Source: Cycas panzhihuaensis (Eukaryota > Cycadophyta). Taken from it: DNA of 64,000 bases. This document shows, in pieces, positions 1 through 10,640 of this stretch. The stretch lies in assembly GCA_023213395.1 (NCBI GenBank), contig CM041465.1:31007741-31071740 (forward strand), written 5' to 3'. The notes under the pieces were generated by a model. That model was not told the DNA's origin, ran no database searches, and saw only the letters and a program-made list of their open reading frames with translations. Position numbers and translations under genes: made by a program. Position 1 is the stretch's first letter; each line of letters opens with the position of its first letter.

Positions 1-445
1 TAAGGTGGGTTGATCTCTCTATTAATAGCTTGCAACGATACCTATACACTCTCGTCTTTCGTCTCCTTAAGTAGCTGCTCAATTTCTACTTCCTCATTGG
101 TTGGTGGAGGCTCGTTTTCAAAATTATCTATGTCTGGGATATCTACATCCTTGTTATTCAGCAAGGACACCTCTTTTGCTAGGTATTTATCACTACACTT
201 CTACTTCTCTTCATAGTCAAAGCAAGTTCTTGTTCTTATATGTTTAGCTTTGGATAGTCTATTTCCAGTTGGCCCACCTTCTTTCTCTTTCGTAAGTGGG
301 AGGTTCGATGTTCATGTGTGACCGATTCCAGTTAGGTTGGTAGCTCTGGCCCAAATAGCTTTGACCTTGGTATCTGGGGGGTTTGCAAAAATGAACTTAA
401 CTTTGTGTTACCTCTCGAATCTCAACCTTAACATTTCTTGTTTGG
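1..445 (-). pseudogene. Gypsy element N: C-terminal gag fragment
   Basis: Read on the minus strand this is the end of a Ty3/Gypsy gag, from just after the capsid-like part through the basic and zinc-knuckle region. It aligns by eye with the equivalent part of Gypsy I at about 53690-54030: both share the block around 'ttgcaacgatacctatacac', the zinc-knuckle neighbourhood and the 'gatatctgggggg'-type tail. The rest of the same gag continues at 27788 after the Copia A insertion, because the 5-bp duplication CAGAT occurs on both sides of A. The pol genes and 3' LTR of N must lie left of the window. Stops and frameshifts are present, so it is not functional. Confidence 0.7.
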
Positions 446-450
446 CAGAT

Positions 451-674
451 TGATGATGTTATTGTTTTATGTTAAGATTTTCTTAACCTTCTCTCTCTCT
501 TAAGAGTTGTGCACCTTAGGCTATTCCTATAAGGTGATGACATGTGGCTTCCTCTCTATGGTCACTTTTGTGCTTATGATATACAAGTATGTAAAGGAGT
601 TTACCTATGTAATTAATAATGATTTATGTTCTGCTATCCATCAAGTTGTTTTACTATTCTTGAAGATTTCTTCA
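451..674 (+). repeat. 5' LTR of Copia A
   Basis: Direct repeat partner of 27566-27782. Starts TGATGATGTTATTG and ends TTCTTCA. It shares with the 3' copy the blocks 'cttaagagttgtgcacc', 'ggtgatgacatgtggc' and 'caattaataatgattta'. The first 29 bases align without gaps to the 3' copy but with many substitutions, so the insertion is old. Confidence 0.9.
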
Positions 675-690
675 TGGGATCGGAGCAGGC
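675..690 (+). other. Primer binding site of Copia A
   Basis: TGGGATCGGAGCAGG directly after the 5' LTR is a two-mismatch version of the initiator-Met tRNA primer site TGGTATCAGAGC usual in plant Copia elements. Confidence 0.75.
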
Positions 691-1390
691 CTAAAGGGAC
701 CAAGGTTTGGAGGCTTTAGGGCGTTGTTAAAAAAAGGCAGGGGGCGGGGGGGGGAGGGGTGGGGGGTGTGACTAAAGGGATGACTCAATGGAGGCTTCAA
801 GAGTCTATTTCAAAGTGTACGAGCAATTGTACGAACTGGTATAGAGGTGTACAAACACTCAGAATCAAAGTACTCAAATCAAAGTGAAATTTTCATAGAT
901 TGGGCGCCTCAGTAGGTTGATCACTTCATTCCAAAGGGGCAACAACAGAGCCAGTCATCATCAACAAGAAATTATGGAAAAGAAAAAAAGTGGGTCTAGA
1001 GCTTTGCCTGCTCATTTCTATGAAAATAATCATCTTTTCTCTGTAAAACTAGTTTTAATCTCTTCCTTTCTGTCAGAGCTTTCCATCAAGTACAATTTTA
1101 CTGTATTTCATCTTAGATTTTGAAAGATATCTACATTTTTTTTGTTTTAAACCCTAGTTGCCTATTGGACTTTTGAGGTTATTTTCTCCTTGCTCATGTC
1201 TTAGACTGAGAAACTGACTACAAATTTGAATAGGTGATCAAAAAATCTTCATTTTAAGCTACACTTTCGTTTTATTGTTCCTGTTGTTCCACCTCCCCTC
1301 CCTATAGCCGTATGATTGTACGGATCCGTATTGTCCTTGCAGATTCGTACAATCTTCCACAGATCAAGTTTTCTTTTTGGAAGTTTTAAA
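691..1390 (+). other. Untranslated leader of Copia A
   Basis: No gene seen. It holds a 29-base G-rich tract at 740-768, a GTAC-rich repeat around 812-850 and a stronger GTAC palindrome cluster at 1305-1360, just before gag. Open frames here (for example 917-1123) show no recognisable domain. Confidence 0.6.
740..768 (+). other. G-rich tract, potential quadruplex
   Basis: Runs of 5, 9, 4 and 6 G separated by single bases (C, A, T), preceded by an A tract. The pattern fits the G-quadruplex rule of four G3+ runs with short loops. It lies about 65 bases after the primer site of Copia A on the sense strand. Confidence 0.6.
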
Positions 1391-2108
1391 ATGGCCTCCA
1401 TCTAGTCCTTATAAGATTAAGGCAACTTCAAACAAGTTAACATGGGCAAACTACTCTTGTTGGAAGATCAAAATGAAAGGCATCCTAACTGCCAAAAATG
1501 CCTAGAAGATTACTGAAGGGTTAAAACAAAATCCTAGAAGTGTTGATATAGTTAAGCAAGTTAGTTGGAAGGATAAAGACAGATATGCCCTTGCATGCAT
1601 TGCCCTTTTTGTTGCAGATTCCTTATTGACTCACATCAGTGAAGCTTCCATTGTTGTAGAAGCTTGGAAAACCTTAGCCTCTCTTTATCCTCAAAAGAAT
1701 TAGGCAAGAATAATTTCTTTAAGAAAACAACTATATCACATTCAGTTGAAAGAAGGAGAACCAGTTTCTAATTTTATCATTAAGATAGTGGATGTCAAAG
1801 AAAACCTTGGCTCTGTTGGTGAGCTTGCTTCAAACATTGAACTAGTGCGAATAAGTTTCCAAAATCATTCGATAATTTAGTCAATACTCTCACCATTGGA
1901 TGTCACGCTACAAACATGACCTTTGATACCATGTGTGGACCTTTGCTACAACAAGAGTAGAGGATTAAGAGGTACAAAGATGAAGGTGAACTTGAAGAAG
2001 CTCTCATGTCTAAATTAAGGATCAGAGGTAGAGGGTTATTTAAAAGTCGGTCAAGAGGAAGAGTGAGGTCTACAAGGGGAAGGTCTAAAGACTCAAAGCA
2101 CCTATTAT
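1391..2108 (+). pseudogene. gag of Copia A, N-terminal part (UBN2-type)
   Basis: Starts with ATGGCCTCC at 1391 and, with frame changes, reads as a Copia gag of the UBN2/retrotran_gag_2 type: 'WANYSCWKIKMKG', 'WKDKDRYALACIALFVADS', 'EAWKTLASLYP', then an Arg-rich stretch near 2020-2090 before the zinc knuckle. In-frame stops occur within the first 15 codons and later. Element B inserted in the codons just before the CCHC knuckle; the knuckle itself is at 24321 onward. Capsid-like nucleic-acid-binding function is inferred from the family. Confidence 0.85.
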
Positions 2109-2657
2109 TGTTAAACCTTTATGTCTAAATGTTAAGTGATATACTTTATAATGTTTTATTAATGTACTTAAGGTAACTTTATGTTAGTGTGACTTATTAC
2201 TTAATGAGATAAAGTACACACCCACATTCTTTCTAGTTGTATGATATTGTAACTTGAGGGTTAATGTACCCTCATGCACTTGTGCTCACGAGAGAGCTCA
2301 AGGGGACACTTGTCTTGCATGCAACTAGCTAGCTTGCATGTTTGACATTTGTCAAACATGCAATGCTTCTAAGTCTATATATATTGAGACTGTATCTCAT
2401 GTATCTCACAAGACAAGAGAGAGTGTTGTATTGTTATGCTGCTAGTTCTATCAATTTAAGCTTCTTATTTATTTGGAGTTTGATCAATTCCTTCTTCTTC
2501 ATATTTGTGTTCTCATGTTTATGATCATTATGCTTATGCTTGTTCATGTGCTTATCTTCATGCTTGCTTGATTAAATGCTAATCATCTTCAGTGTTATAA
2601 CAAACTTTCCTCTTTTAGATCCTAAGGGCCATAGGCTTAATGTCACCATTCTCAACA
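2109..2657 (+). repeat. 5' LTR of Copia B
   Basis: Begins TGTTAAACCTTTATG and ends CCATTCTCAACA, like 23791-24320. A TATA-like 'tctatatatattgag' at about 2373-2387 precedes the likely transcript start. About 549 bp against 530 bp in the 3' copy, with scattered substitutions and small indels. Confidence 0.92.
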
Positions 2658-2659
2658 TT

Positions 2660-2674
2660 TGGTATCAGAGATGT
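2660..2674 (+). other. Primer binding site of Copia B
   Basis: TGGTATCAGAGATGTG two bases after the 5' LTR; the first 11 bases are the exact plant initiator-Met tRNA primer motif. Confidence 0.85.
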
Positions 2675-4575
2675 GTGAGAAGAGCGTTTTTGTTGCTTTT
2701 TCTGGTTTGTGAGAGGGTTCCAAACCCTTGGTGACAACTTTCGCTCTCCAAAGGCAATCCAAGGCTTAGTTTGGTTATTTTCTAAAATTTTTCACTAATT
2801 GTTGGATATTTTTAAGTTGGAGATCGATTAGTTTATGTTTTGAAATTTTTTCAACCTCATTTTGTTGAGTGTAGTTGAGAAATATTACAAAAATCACTAT
2901 TTTTCTTTGATTTTTTGCAAATAAAAAATTATTTTTGCAGGTTTACTAGCATGTCACTAAAGAATCTTCGTTTTCTAACTAAAAATCAGTCTCATCTTCA
3001 CTCCTCTCAGCGTGCACCTCACATGCAAACATTCATTACTATTTTGGGCAGATTTCTTGTATGTAGGGCAAATATTTTTTAAATAAAAAATACTCATTTC
3101 TCTATAATCTGTTACTATTGCCTCCTTTTGGTGATTAGTGTAGGTGGTACAGCCCTAGAAAAGAGATCTAGAGCATTAGATTAGGGTTTCAAACCCCCAA
3201 TTAAAACCAGTGGCCATTCGATTGTTATTTGGCCCTGTGACCTTGTTCGTCTCTCTTTTGCTTCATTCTCATTGTACAAGACTTTGTTGCTCGTGAAGTT
3301 TGAGAAGAATTGTTTTCTTTGCTATATGACCCTCCTCCAAAAGTTTCAGCTCGATTCAATCAATCTTTGCAGAGATCCATTTGATTAAACATTTCACTGT
3401 TGTGTTGTCGCCGTCCAAAATCTCTCTTTAAAAAAAAAAAAAAAAATCATTTGGTGACTTTATAAATTAAACTTTAGGTTATGAAGTTTAGCATATACTT
3501 GGTATATTCTCTTTTTAATAAAGGGTCTTTTCTTAAAGTTTATTTTTTTTTCAAAATTTTTTAAGTGATATTTTAGCATTCTAAGTATTTTTAGCCTTGT
3601 TTTTTCATTTTCTGAGTTTATTAACATATTAAAAAATTTGCAAATATGTTTTTAAGTCAAAATAAACAATTTTTAATGATCTTTTGTACTCAATAATGAT
3701 AAATTCATATTGTGAATGATTTTATAAGGCTCTCTACAAGGTGACTTTGATGTCCTAGTCATAAAAAATGGTACAAAAACACTATTTTTAATAAAAATCA
3801 CTTATTTTTTTAGGCTAGTTAGGACTATTTAAAGTCCTAACACTTTGGTGGTGATTGTCTACTTGGCGCATGTGGTTAAACTTGCCATTAAGTGGTTGTT
3901 TTTCTGTTCTAAAAAATGAACCCACTTCAAGTACTACATTGAAGCAAGTAATTTCTCATTGGACACATCACATTTTCATATTTTTAAGTTCTCTTGCAAA
4001 CGCTTTGTGTGTTTAATTTTATGTACTCAAATCACTTCTTCTTGAAGCCATTTTTCATTAATATTTCATCAAAGATTGTAAGTAGCAACATCATACACTT
4101 AAGAAAAAATTATCTATGTTAACTTCAACTTTTAAAAATTTGCTTTAAAATTTTGTTGAAGTGGATCGAAAATGCTTAAAACCTTGCCTCTATAATCTCA
4201 AGCTTTGTGCATTCCCTGGGGGACTAACTAACTGTACGGTTAGTGCATGACAATTGGGATTTTCTTTGAAAAGGGGGATTCGAAAAGGGTGTCATTAGGG
4301 CTAAGAATCCTAAGGAAAGCACGGTACGTCTATGCAGATCAACCCTACCTAGCCTTGTCTTAGATTTGGCTTGGCCTACTATTGGATCTATTTATAAAGA
4401 TCAGGGTTGGACAAACTCCTGGCCTAGTCCTCCACCCTTCATTACCCTTTTCAATTGTTGGATCTTCTTGTAAGATCAAGGCTATTGGTGTGTTAGAAGG
4501 TGGAATTTAAGTGATGAAAGCTTTGAGTTTCTAAGTCATCCACTAGCTTCAAGACCTTTTAATCAATTTTAACAT
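2675..4575 (+). other. Long leader of Copia B
   Basis: About 1.9 kb of AT-rich sequence without a convincing reading frame or known motif. It includes an A-run near 3430-3446. Nothing else recognised. Confidence 0.55.
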
Positions 4576-4879
4576 TATGGCTACCATCAACATGCTTTAT
4601 GCATGTAACCTTAAACTGAATGGACAAGATAATTATCAGGAATGGAAGAGGCAAACATAGAATCTACTGATAATGAATGAATTTTGGGCACTTGTTTCTG
4701 GGAAAATTTCCAAACCTATACCTTTTGAAAGCCCACATGATAGAAATGTACTTATTTAGCCTGATCTAGTTTTAGTTGTTGCTTAGAAGGTTAAGGATGA
4801 GATTGCTTAGCATTTGTTCCCATGGTTGTTGATGTGAATGTAAACCAAAAGATTGCATGTGCTCATACCTCAAAAAAAG
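4576..4879 (+). pseudogene. gag of Copia B, N-terminal part
   Basis: Reads from an ATG at about 4578 as a Copia gag amino end with 'YACNLKLNGQDNYQEWKRQ' and 'NEFWALVSGKISKP', the usual 'L-G-NY-W' start of the family. Stops appear at a predicted Trp or Gln several times. Element C interrupts it at 4880 and the frame resumes at 20080 with 'ETWDIL'. Confidence 0.8.
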
Positions 4880-5175
4880 TGTTAAGAGTTAATGTTTAAT
4901 ATGTCTAGGAGAATATTATGTCTAAGGGTCATTAATGTTGTAAACTTAAAAAAGTATTGTGTCATGGTCGATAGATTAGTATTAATGTTAAAGTTTAGGG
5001 TCCAATAGAAATGTTGTGTTAAGTCATTATGCACATCTTTGTGTAATGCTTAATTGGAAGATGAAGTTGTGGGAAATTATGGTTGGAGGAGTTAGAGGTA
5101 GAACTAAGTATAAATATGTACTCATCTTCTTTCAATAATGATTAATAGAGATGATTTGATATCCATGTTTTAACA
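4880..5175 (+). repeat. 5' LTR of element C
   Basis: 296 bp, matching the split 3' LTR. Contains the TATA-like box at 5109. Shared blocks include 'gtctaagggtcattaatgtt', 'attgtgtcatggtc' and 'attatggttggaggagttag'. The 3' copy differs by about one small insertion (around 14225) and one deletion. Confidence 0.92.
5109..5116 (+). promoter_or_regulatory. TATA-like box in LTR of element C
   Basis: TATAAATA, about 65 bases before the LTR end; the same box occurs in the 3' LTR at about 14425. Position fits an LTR promoter. Confidence 0.5.
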
Positions 5176-5190
5176 TGGTATCAGAGTAGG
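5176..5190 (+). other. Primer binding site of element C
   Basis: TGGTATCAGAGTAGG immediately after the 5' LTR; exact match to the initiator-Met tRNA primer motif over 11 bases. Confidence 0.88.
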
Positions 5191-5539
5191 TTGCATCGTT
5201 TGCCAGTGAAGGTTTTGGCATTCAGTTGATAATGCTTCAAGATGTTCGTCTATGAGTTGAGCACAAAAAAGACTTTTCCGTTCCTGTATGAAGATAGGAT
5301 TTGCCTCGTCGTAAATAGTGGTGGGCTATCGTGGAGATTGTAGAGTTGTTGTGCATTTTAGTTGCACCGTATCTATCTGTTGTGAAGTCATGTGACCTAT
5401 CCATCATCGTTGTGAAGCCATTGAAGGTTTTGTGGGCCATTCCAAGAGGTTGTGCACAATTTGTTGAAGTTGGTTGTGATCATATATTATAACTCCGTCC
5501 TACACACGTGATCTACCACATCTCTGACAATACACTAGG

Positions 5540-6320
5540 TTAATTTGACCCCTTGTCTCGCCAATATGCAATCCAACCATTCATTGTGGTTCCTAAAGGT
5601 TTTCTTATGGAAATCAGTTTCAAAAGTTGCTTCCTATATGGTATAAGGACATTCCTAAGACCTGCTATACACATTGATCTATAAGTTTCAGCGACACGGG
5701 GATTTCCCTTGGGCACAATACGAGTTCTCTCCAAGCAATCAAGAAAAGCAATATCTGCTTTCAACATCTCTACCTAATCATGTGTGTTATAACCAATATC
5801 ATGCCAATAACAATAGAAATCCAGCTGATCAATCGGTCTCTTGTCCCATAGAAGAGCACATCGGTCCTTCTTGCTTAACTTGTTTGGCCCACAATAGTCA
5901 CCATATCGAAGAAACACCTGAGAAAGAAAATCTCTAGCTCCTGTATCCCATGGTATCTTAGCCATGTAAGGGATATTGGCTATGTCAATCTTGACGTCTT
6001 GCCTACGATTTCGTACAAACTTTAGAGGCCAAAGATTCAGCAAAAAGTCAAGATTCATTCGACTGACCACTATGGATGAATAGGTTCACCAAAGCATTGC
6101 TTAGTGGCGTGGTAACTTGTCGTGCCAGGCTTTGTCGCCACTCTACGTATGCTTGTGAAGTTGAGCTTGTGTACCTTGCACAAAGGATTTGAACCCTACC
6201 TACTGTGCTTAAGATGTTTAGATCTCGAAGAATCAATAGAATCAACCATAAAGGACCGTAGTCTAACAAACGACTTGCATCTCGATACCGTTGTCTTCGA
6301 TGGTTATGACATTTGTTCAA
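5540..6320 (-). pseudogene. Captured phospholipase-A2-like gene fragment
   Basis: Minus-strand frame reads as a plant phospholipase-A2-family protein. About residues 1-98 of the main part (6070-5774) hold the calcium-loop-like 'RYGDYCGPN' and the catalytic 'WHDIGY' His-Asp pair; after one TAG (CAG expected) it continues in the same frame (5767-5540) with 'MLKADIAFLDCLER' and 'GLRNVLIPYRKQLLKL', ending at what looks like the natural stop. A frameshift near 6060 joins an upstream part with 'SQAYVEWRQSLARQVTT' (about 6190-6070). A Cys before the catalytic His seems replaced by Tyr. No intron and no poly-T/A tail is visible. It lies in the leader of element C, antisense to it. Family identity is from recalled motifs and needs a search; hydrolysis of phospholipid sn-2 esters is the family activity and not likely here. 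Confidence 0.72.
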
Positions 6321-6329
6321 TCATTTGCT

Positions 6330-6869
6330 TCAATGGATCAATTTGTGAAGGATGCATTTGCCCACCATTGGTTAAGTTAACCAATGAGCATGATATTTTT
6401 TGACTTTCAGTAATTCTTCCTTTTTCAAAGGTTTGATTAAGTTATATTGGAATACGATTTGGATTCTGCAGACATAAAATTGAAATAAGGCGGATTTTAT
6501 ATTTTTTGCAAAGACAAAATTGAAATTAATCAAATTGGACTATTATTTCGGATTTGCTAGCTCCCTAGCCATTAAGCCCTTGGTCTTATGTAGTCTTAAT
6601 ATGACCTATTACTATTCTATTAAAGGGGCTAAAGCCTTGACAACCTTAATTGTTTTTTCGTAAGGAGATAATTATACATTTTTCGTCATATCTTCTCAAT
6701 CGGGCATTCGACTCTTGAACTGTTTGAACCACCGAAATCCTCATTCAGCGTACTACAGTTTGGAATGTGATTTAAAGTATTTTGTTACTAATTTGATAGA
6801 GTTATTTTAATTTGAAGTGGACATATGAATCTTGTGTGATGTACTCGTGATCAACTCATTGTCATAGTC
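6330..6869 (+). other. Leader of element C between captured gene and gag
   Basis: AT-rich, no recognised gene. The other unassigned leader part, 5191-5535, is likewise without a recognisable feature. Confidence 0.5.
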
Positions 6870-7207
6870 ATGGAGTTGGATGACATCATCATTTTTGTGC
6901 TTGAAAAGAGTAAGTACTACTTGAAAGACCTTCGTTTTCCCTTACCTAAGTACACAGGAACAAATTATCGATTTTGGGCAATCAAAAAGGAAAGTATATT
7001 TATGTATGCAAAATTATGAAAAATCATCACTGATGGATATGATGCCTTAACTGATGTAGAAGGGGGAGAAAATTTTAGGAAGAAGAATAGAACAATAATT
7101 GATGTTTTTCTTGCTTTATTTGATGAAAGATAAACTTCCTTCTTTCTACCATTTTATCATCCCTGTAATGCGTAATGCTTGTACTACTAAAGAACCCTGG
7201 TACCTTT
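6870..7207 (+). pseudogene. gag-like gene of element C, N-terminal part
   Basis: From ATG at 6870: 'MELDDIIIFVLEKSKYY', then 'LPKYTGTNYRFWAIKKES', a Copia-gag-like NYxxW start. A stop at about 7017 is followed by a further open stretch ending near 'TTKEPWY'. Element D interrupts it at 7208 and the frame resumes at 12468 ('LKDVYEKTFEEVQEII'). Confidence 0.7.
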
Positions 7208-7404
7208 TGTATTAGAATGACAATGCAAAGATAGATGAAGAGTGCCTGATGATCATTATTCAAAGCTCAAGTGATTAAATACAATTAGGGTTTATAACTC
7301 TCCTTGAACCAACTTGTAACTGAAACACATCTGAGTGACACGTGTCTTGTCGATTACGTAAAGATACATATATTAACCTATGACATTGGATATTTGTCTT
7401 TAAG
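7208..7404 (-). repeat. 3' LTR of Copia D, truncated
   Basis: Matches 12267-12464 from TG(T)A/TTAGAATGACAATGC to 'cctatgacattggata', but lacks the last ~18 bases ('aaacattacattctaaca') of the complete copy and passes directly into the RNase H end ('tttgtctttaagtattt'). So the LTR-internal junction has been rearranged. Confidence 0.85.
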
Positions 7405-7571
7405 TATTTTAATATATTAGCTACCTATTCATCTATAGGGCAATAAAACACATCTGAGTGACACGTGTTTTGTCGATTACGTAAAGATACATATATTAAC
7501 CTATGACATTGGATATTTGTCTTTAAGTATTTGGAACTTGTCTTTTTCCAGTGGCTTGGTTAATATATTAG
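7323..7571. repeat. Tandem duplication at D's LTR/RNase H junction
   Basis: Copy 1 (7323-7445) and copy 2 (7446-7571 plus) both run 'acacatctgagtgacacgtg' through the LTR end to 'attagctacctattcatct'. Period is 123 bp. Copy 2 has 28 extra bases (ggaacttgt... ggcttggt) that copy 1 lacks. Only a few substitutions separate the copies (for example gtcttg/gttttg), so the duplication is younger than the element. Confidence 0.85.
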
Positions 7572-7575
7572 CTAC

Positions 7576-8960
7576 CTATTCATCTGTAGGGCAATAGACA
7601 AGATCCACTTCCTTGTTCTGGACCTTTTCTCTAATAAAGTGGTGTTGAACTTCGATGTGTTTAGTTCTGACATGAAATACTGGATTCTTGGTGAGTTTGA
7701 TGGTACTTTGATTGTCGCAATAAAGTGTTGTTGCCCCTTTTTGAGGTTCCATTAGATCATTCATGAGTTGTTTAAGCCATACTGCTTCAGTAGTTGCACT
7801 GACTGCTGATTTGTAGTCAACTTTTGTGGATGACAATGCTACAATGGCTTGTTTTTTGCTACTCCAAGATATTGGTCAAGATCCTAGGAAGAAACAATGC
7901 CCGCTGGTTGATTTCCTTTTCTCCTTGTTATCTGCCCAATCTAAATCACAAAATCTTGTCAACTGAAGAGATTTTTCCTTGGAAACATTAGTTTCAATTC
8001 TGTTGTTCCTTTAAGATACCTCAAAACCCTTTTTGCAGTGTTCCAATGTTTTGTTCTTAGGTCATGCATGTATTTTGATATCAGACCTACAGCATATGAG
8101 ATATTAAGTATGGTTGCTGTGAGGTAGATGAGACTGCCAATGAGTTGTCTATACAGAGTGGCCTCAACACAAGGTTCTCTCTCATCTGGAATTAAGTTAT
8201 AGTTCACTTCCATGGGAGTGGAACATGGGTTGCAATCTTCCATTCGAAATTTAGTTAGTAAGTATTTAATGTATTTGCTCTGGCACAAAGTGATTGAACT
8301 GCTTTGCTGATCAACTTGGATCCCCAAACAGTAGTTGAGAAGCCCCAAATCAGTCATCTCAAATTTGCTGTGCAATTGATTCTTTATATCAGATATTGCT
8401 TTTTCATCATCACCTGGGAGAATCATATCATCAACATATACCACTATTATAGTGATTGTACCATTCCTATTTTTTATATATAGACTTGAGTCTAAGTTGC
8501 TTCTATGGAAGCTATTCTTGCAGAGATGGCTATTCAGTTTGGCATACCATGCACCTTTTCAGTCCATATAGTGCCTATTTTAGTTTGTAGACCAAGTGCT
8601 TTTGTTCCTCTTTGACATAACCCTCAGGTTGAGACATGTAGACTTCTTCTATTTCGCCATTCAGGAAGGCACGTTTTCATGTCCAGCTGGTATATCTTCC
8701 AATTTTTTTGTGTTGTTAGAGCTATAACTGTTCTTACTGTGTTCAGTTTAGCCACTGAAGAGAAAGTCTCTTCATAATCTACACCTATCGTTTATGTGTA
8801 GCCTTTTGCAACTAGCCTGGCTTTGTATTTTCTATTTTTCCATTGGTTCCCTTTTTGATTTTATAGACCCATTTACAATTCACAATAGATTTATTGGATG
8901 TCAGTTCAACCAGTTTCCAAGTCTGGTTTTTGGTTATGGAATTTAGCTCAACATCCATGG
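7576..8960 (-). pseudogene. RT and RNase H of Copia D
   Basis: RT: 'MVYVDDMILPGDD' at 8444-8406 carries the intact YVDD catalytic motif; downstream 'DLGLLNYCLGIQVDQQ' and 'LIGSLIYLTATILNIS' are typical Copia RT thumb and connection. RNase H: 'WLKQLMNDLME', 'LYCDNQSTIKLTKNPVFH' and 'KHIEVQHHFIREKVQ' at 7836-7576. Frameshifts occur near 7960, 8450-8600 and 8690. The RT amino part ('KNQTWKLVELTSNKSIVNC') is at about 8950-8880. Would copy the element RNA into cDNA if intact. Confidence 0.88.
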
Positions 8961-8989
8961 CTTTTCTCTACTCAATATGTTGTTTTGCT

Positions 8990-10540
8990 TCAGCGAATGA
9001 TTATGGTTCTACATGGCTAAACAAGGCTCTTGGTTTTTGACTCCTTGTTCTATGGGGAAGTATTTCACCTTTACCTTCCTCTATAGTTTTGAGGTACCAC
9101 TTGGGAACCCTCTTTTCCTTTTTGCCTTCTTCGGTCCTTGATTCTTCTGGAGAGACTTCTTCATCCTCTAGAGTAGAGTCTGATTGAGAAGCTTGAGGTG
9201 AAACTTGACTCTTTTGAAATGTCTTCTAAAGTTATATCAGATTCTTCTTCTATAGGAGTGACTGGAGAAGTTGTCTGAGATGTTTTCTCTATCATTTGGA
9301 CTTGACTTGTACTTTCTTCTTTGTCTTCTTCATTGAAAACAACATCTTGACTTACATATACTTTGTTTGTTTTTGGATCTATGCACTTGTAGGCCTTGGA
9401 ATTTTTGTTGTATCTGACTATAATGCATTCCAAACTTTTTGAATCTAGCTTTGTTCTTTTTTTGTTTGCTATGTGGACAAAGGCTTGGCTACCAAATACT
9501 TTTAGGTGACTTATATCTGGCTTCCTTCCAGTCCATGCTTCCTCTGGAGTAAGATGGTCTATTGCCTTGGTTGGACTCCTATTCAATAGGTATCAAGCCA
9601 TGCTGACTATTTTAGCCCAATATGTTTTTGGAATATTTTTTTTCATGCATCATGTTGCGAGCCATCTCCATGATGACTCTATTTTTCCTTTTTGCCACCC
9701 CATTAGATTGGGGTGTGTATGAAGTTATGAACTACCTCTGTATTCCAGTGGCTTTGCAATATTCCAAGAAATCTTTGAAGATGTATTCGCCTCTACCATC
9801 GGATCTTATGCATTTGATTTTAGCATCAACCTCTAGTTCAATTTTGGCTTTGAATTCTTTGAATACATCAAAGACCTCTAATTTAGTATGCAAGAAGTAA
9901 ATCTAGATTTTCTTGGTTAAATCATCTATGAAGGTGATGAAGTATCTACTTCCATTGATGGAATGTGGGATAAATGGACCACACAAATCAGTATGGACTA
10001 GCTCTAATTTTTCCTGTGCTCACCATTTACTTTCATGGAATGGCAGCTTGTATGGTTTGCCGAACTGACAACTTTTACATACAAAATTACTTGATATGAT
10101 TGGAGGCAAACCAATTACTAGACCTTTTTTCTCCATATTTTTAAATTTTTCCAAATGAAGATGACCATACTGCAAATGCCATACCTTATCATTATGACTC
10201 ACTGTAGTACAAGCTTTTACATCGAACAAAATAGGATGTGATAGAAGCCTATACAGGTCATTGCTTTCAACCCCTTTTGCAATTACATGGCCATTATTTT
10301 TCATGCCAAGGATATAACATAATCCTTTTTCATTAAATATAGTACTCAACCCTTTTTTTTAAAGTTGGGAGACAGACAATAAGTCATTTTTAAACCAGGC
10401 ACCAAAAGTACATTTCCAATTTTTTCAACCTTGTCTTTTATTTTAATGGCAATGGTTCCGACTCCTTTAATTTCAAGGGAGTATTTATTCCACCGATTTG
10501 TCAGAAGTGTATGGTCATAGGTTTTCAAACCATTCTTCTC
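8990..10540 (-). pseudogene. Integrase and pre-integrase of Copia D
   Basis: 10528-10346 and 10349-10020 give the gag-pre-integrase region with 'NKRWNK'-like and 'VWHLQYGHLHLEKFKNM' (His of the HHCC zinc site) and 'SNFVCKSCQFGKPYKLPF' (Cys pair). Integrase core lies about 10015-9590 (frameshifted), and 9586-9161 is the C-terminal part with 'TPEEAWTGRKPDISHLKVFG' and 'NKVYVSQDVVFNEED'. The plus-strand frame at 9622-9900 is a shadow of the core. Confidence 0.87.
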
Positions 10541-10640
10541 GGCTGGTCATGTGGCATGATGCTTTTGAGTTGATGTACCATACGTCCTTGTCTTGGAGGC
10601 TTTCTGTTAGGGCAACAATGATGGTTGTTTCCTCCTCTTC
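10541..10640 (-). pseudogene. Protease remnant of Copia D
   Basis: Minus strand near 10590-10530 reads 'DVWYINSKASCHMTSREEWF'. In Copia proteases this site is D-S-G-A-S; here Asp is Asn and Gly is Lys, so the aspartic active site is lost. Confidence 0.75.

Noticed and set aside
2660-2674. Initiator-Met-like sequences as tRNA genes
   Set aside because: Only 11-15 bases match (here and at other LTR edges); they are primer binding sites, with no cloverleaf.
5540-6320. PLA2-like segment as a functional host gene or a LINE-made processed pseudogene
   Set aside because: It has an internal stop, a frameshift and no promoter of its own, and lies within element C. No poly-A/T tail or flanking duplication is visible next to its 3' end at 5540, which a LINE product should show unless very old.
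9622-9900. 92-codon plus-strand frame
   Set aside because: Shadow of the Copia D integrase core on the other strand.
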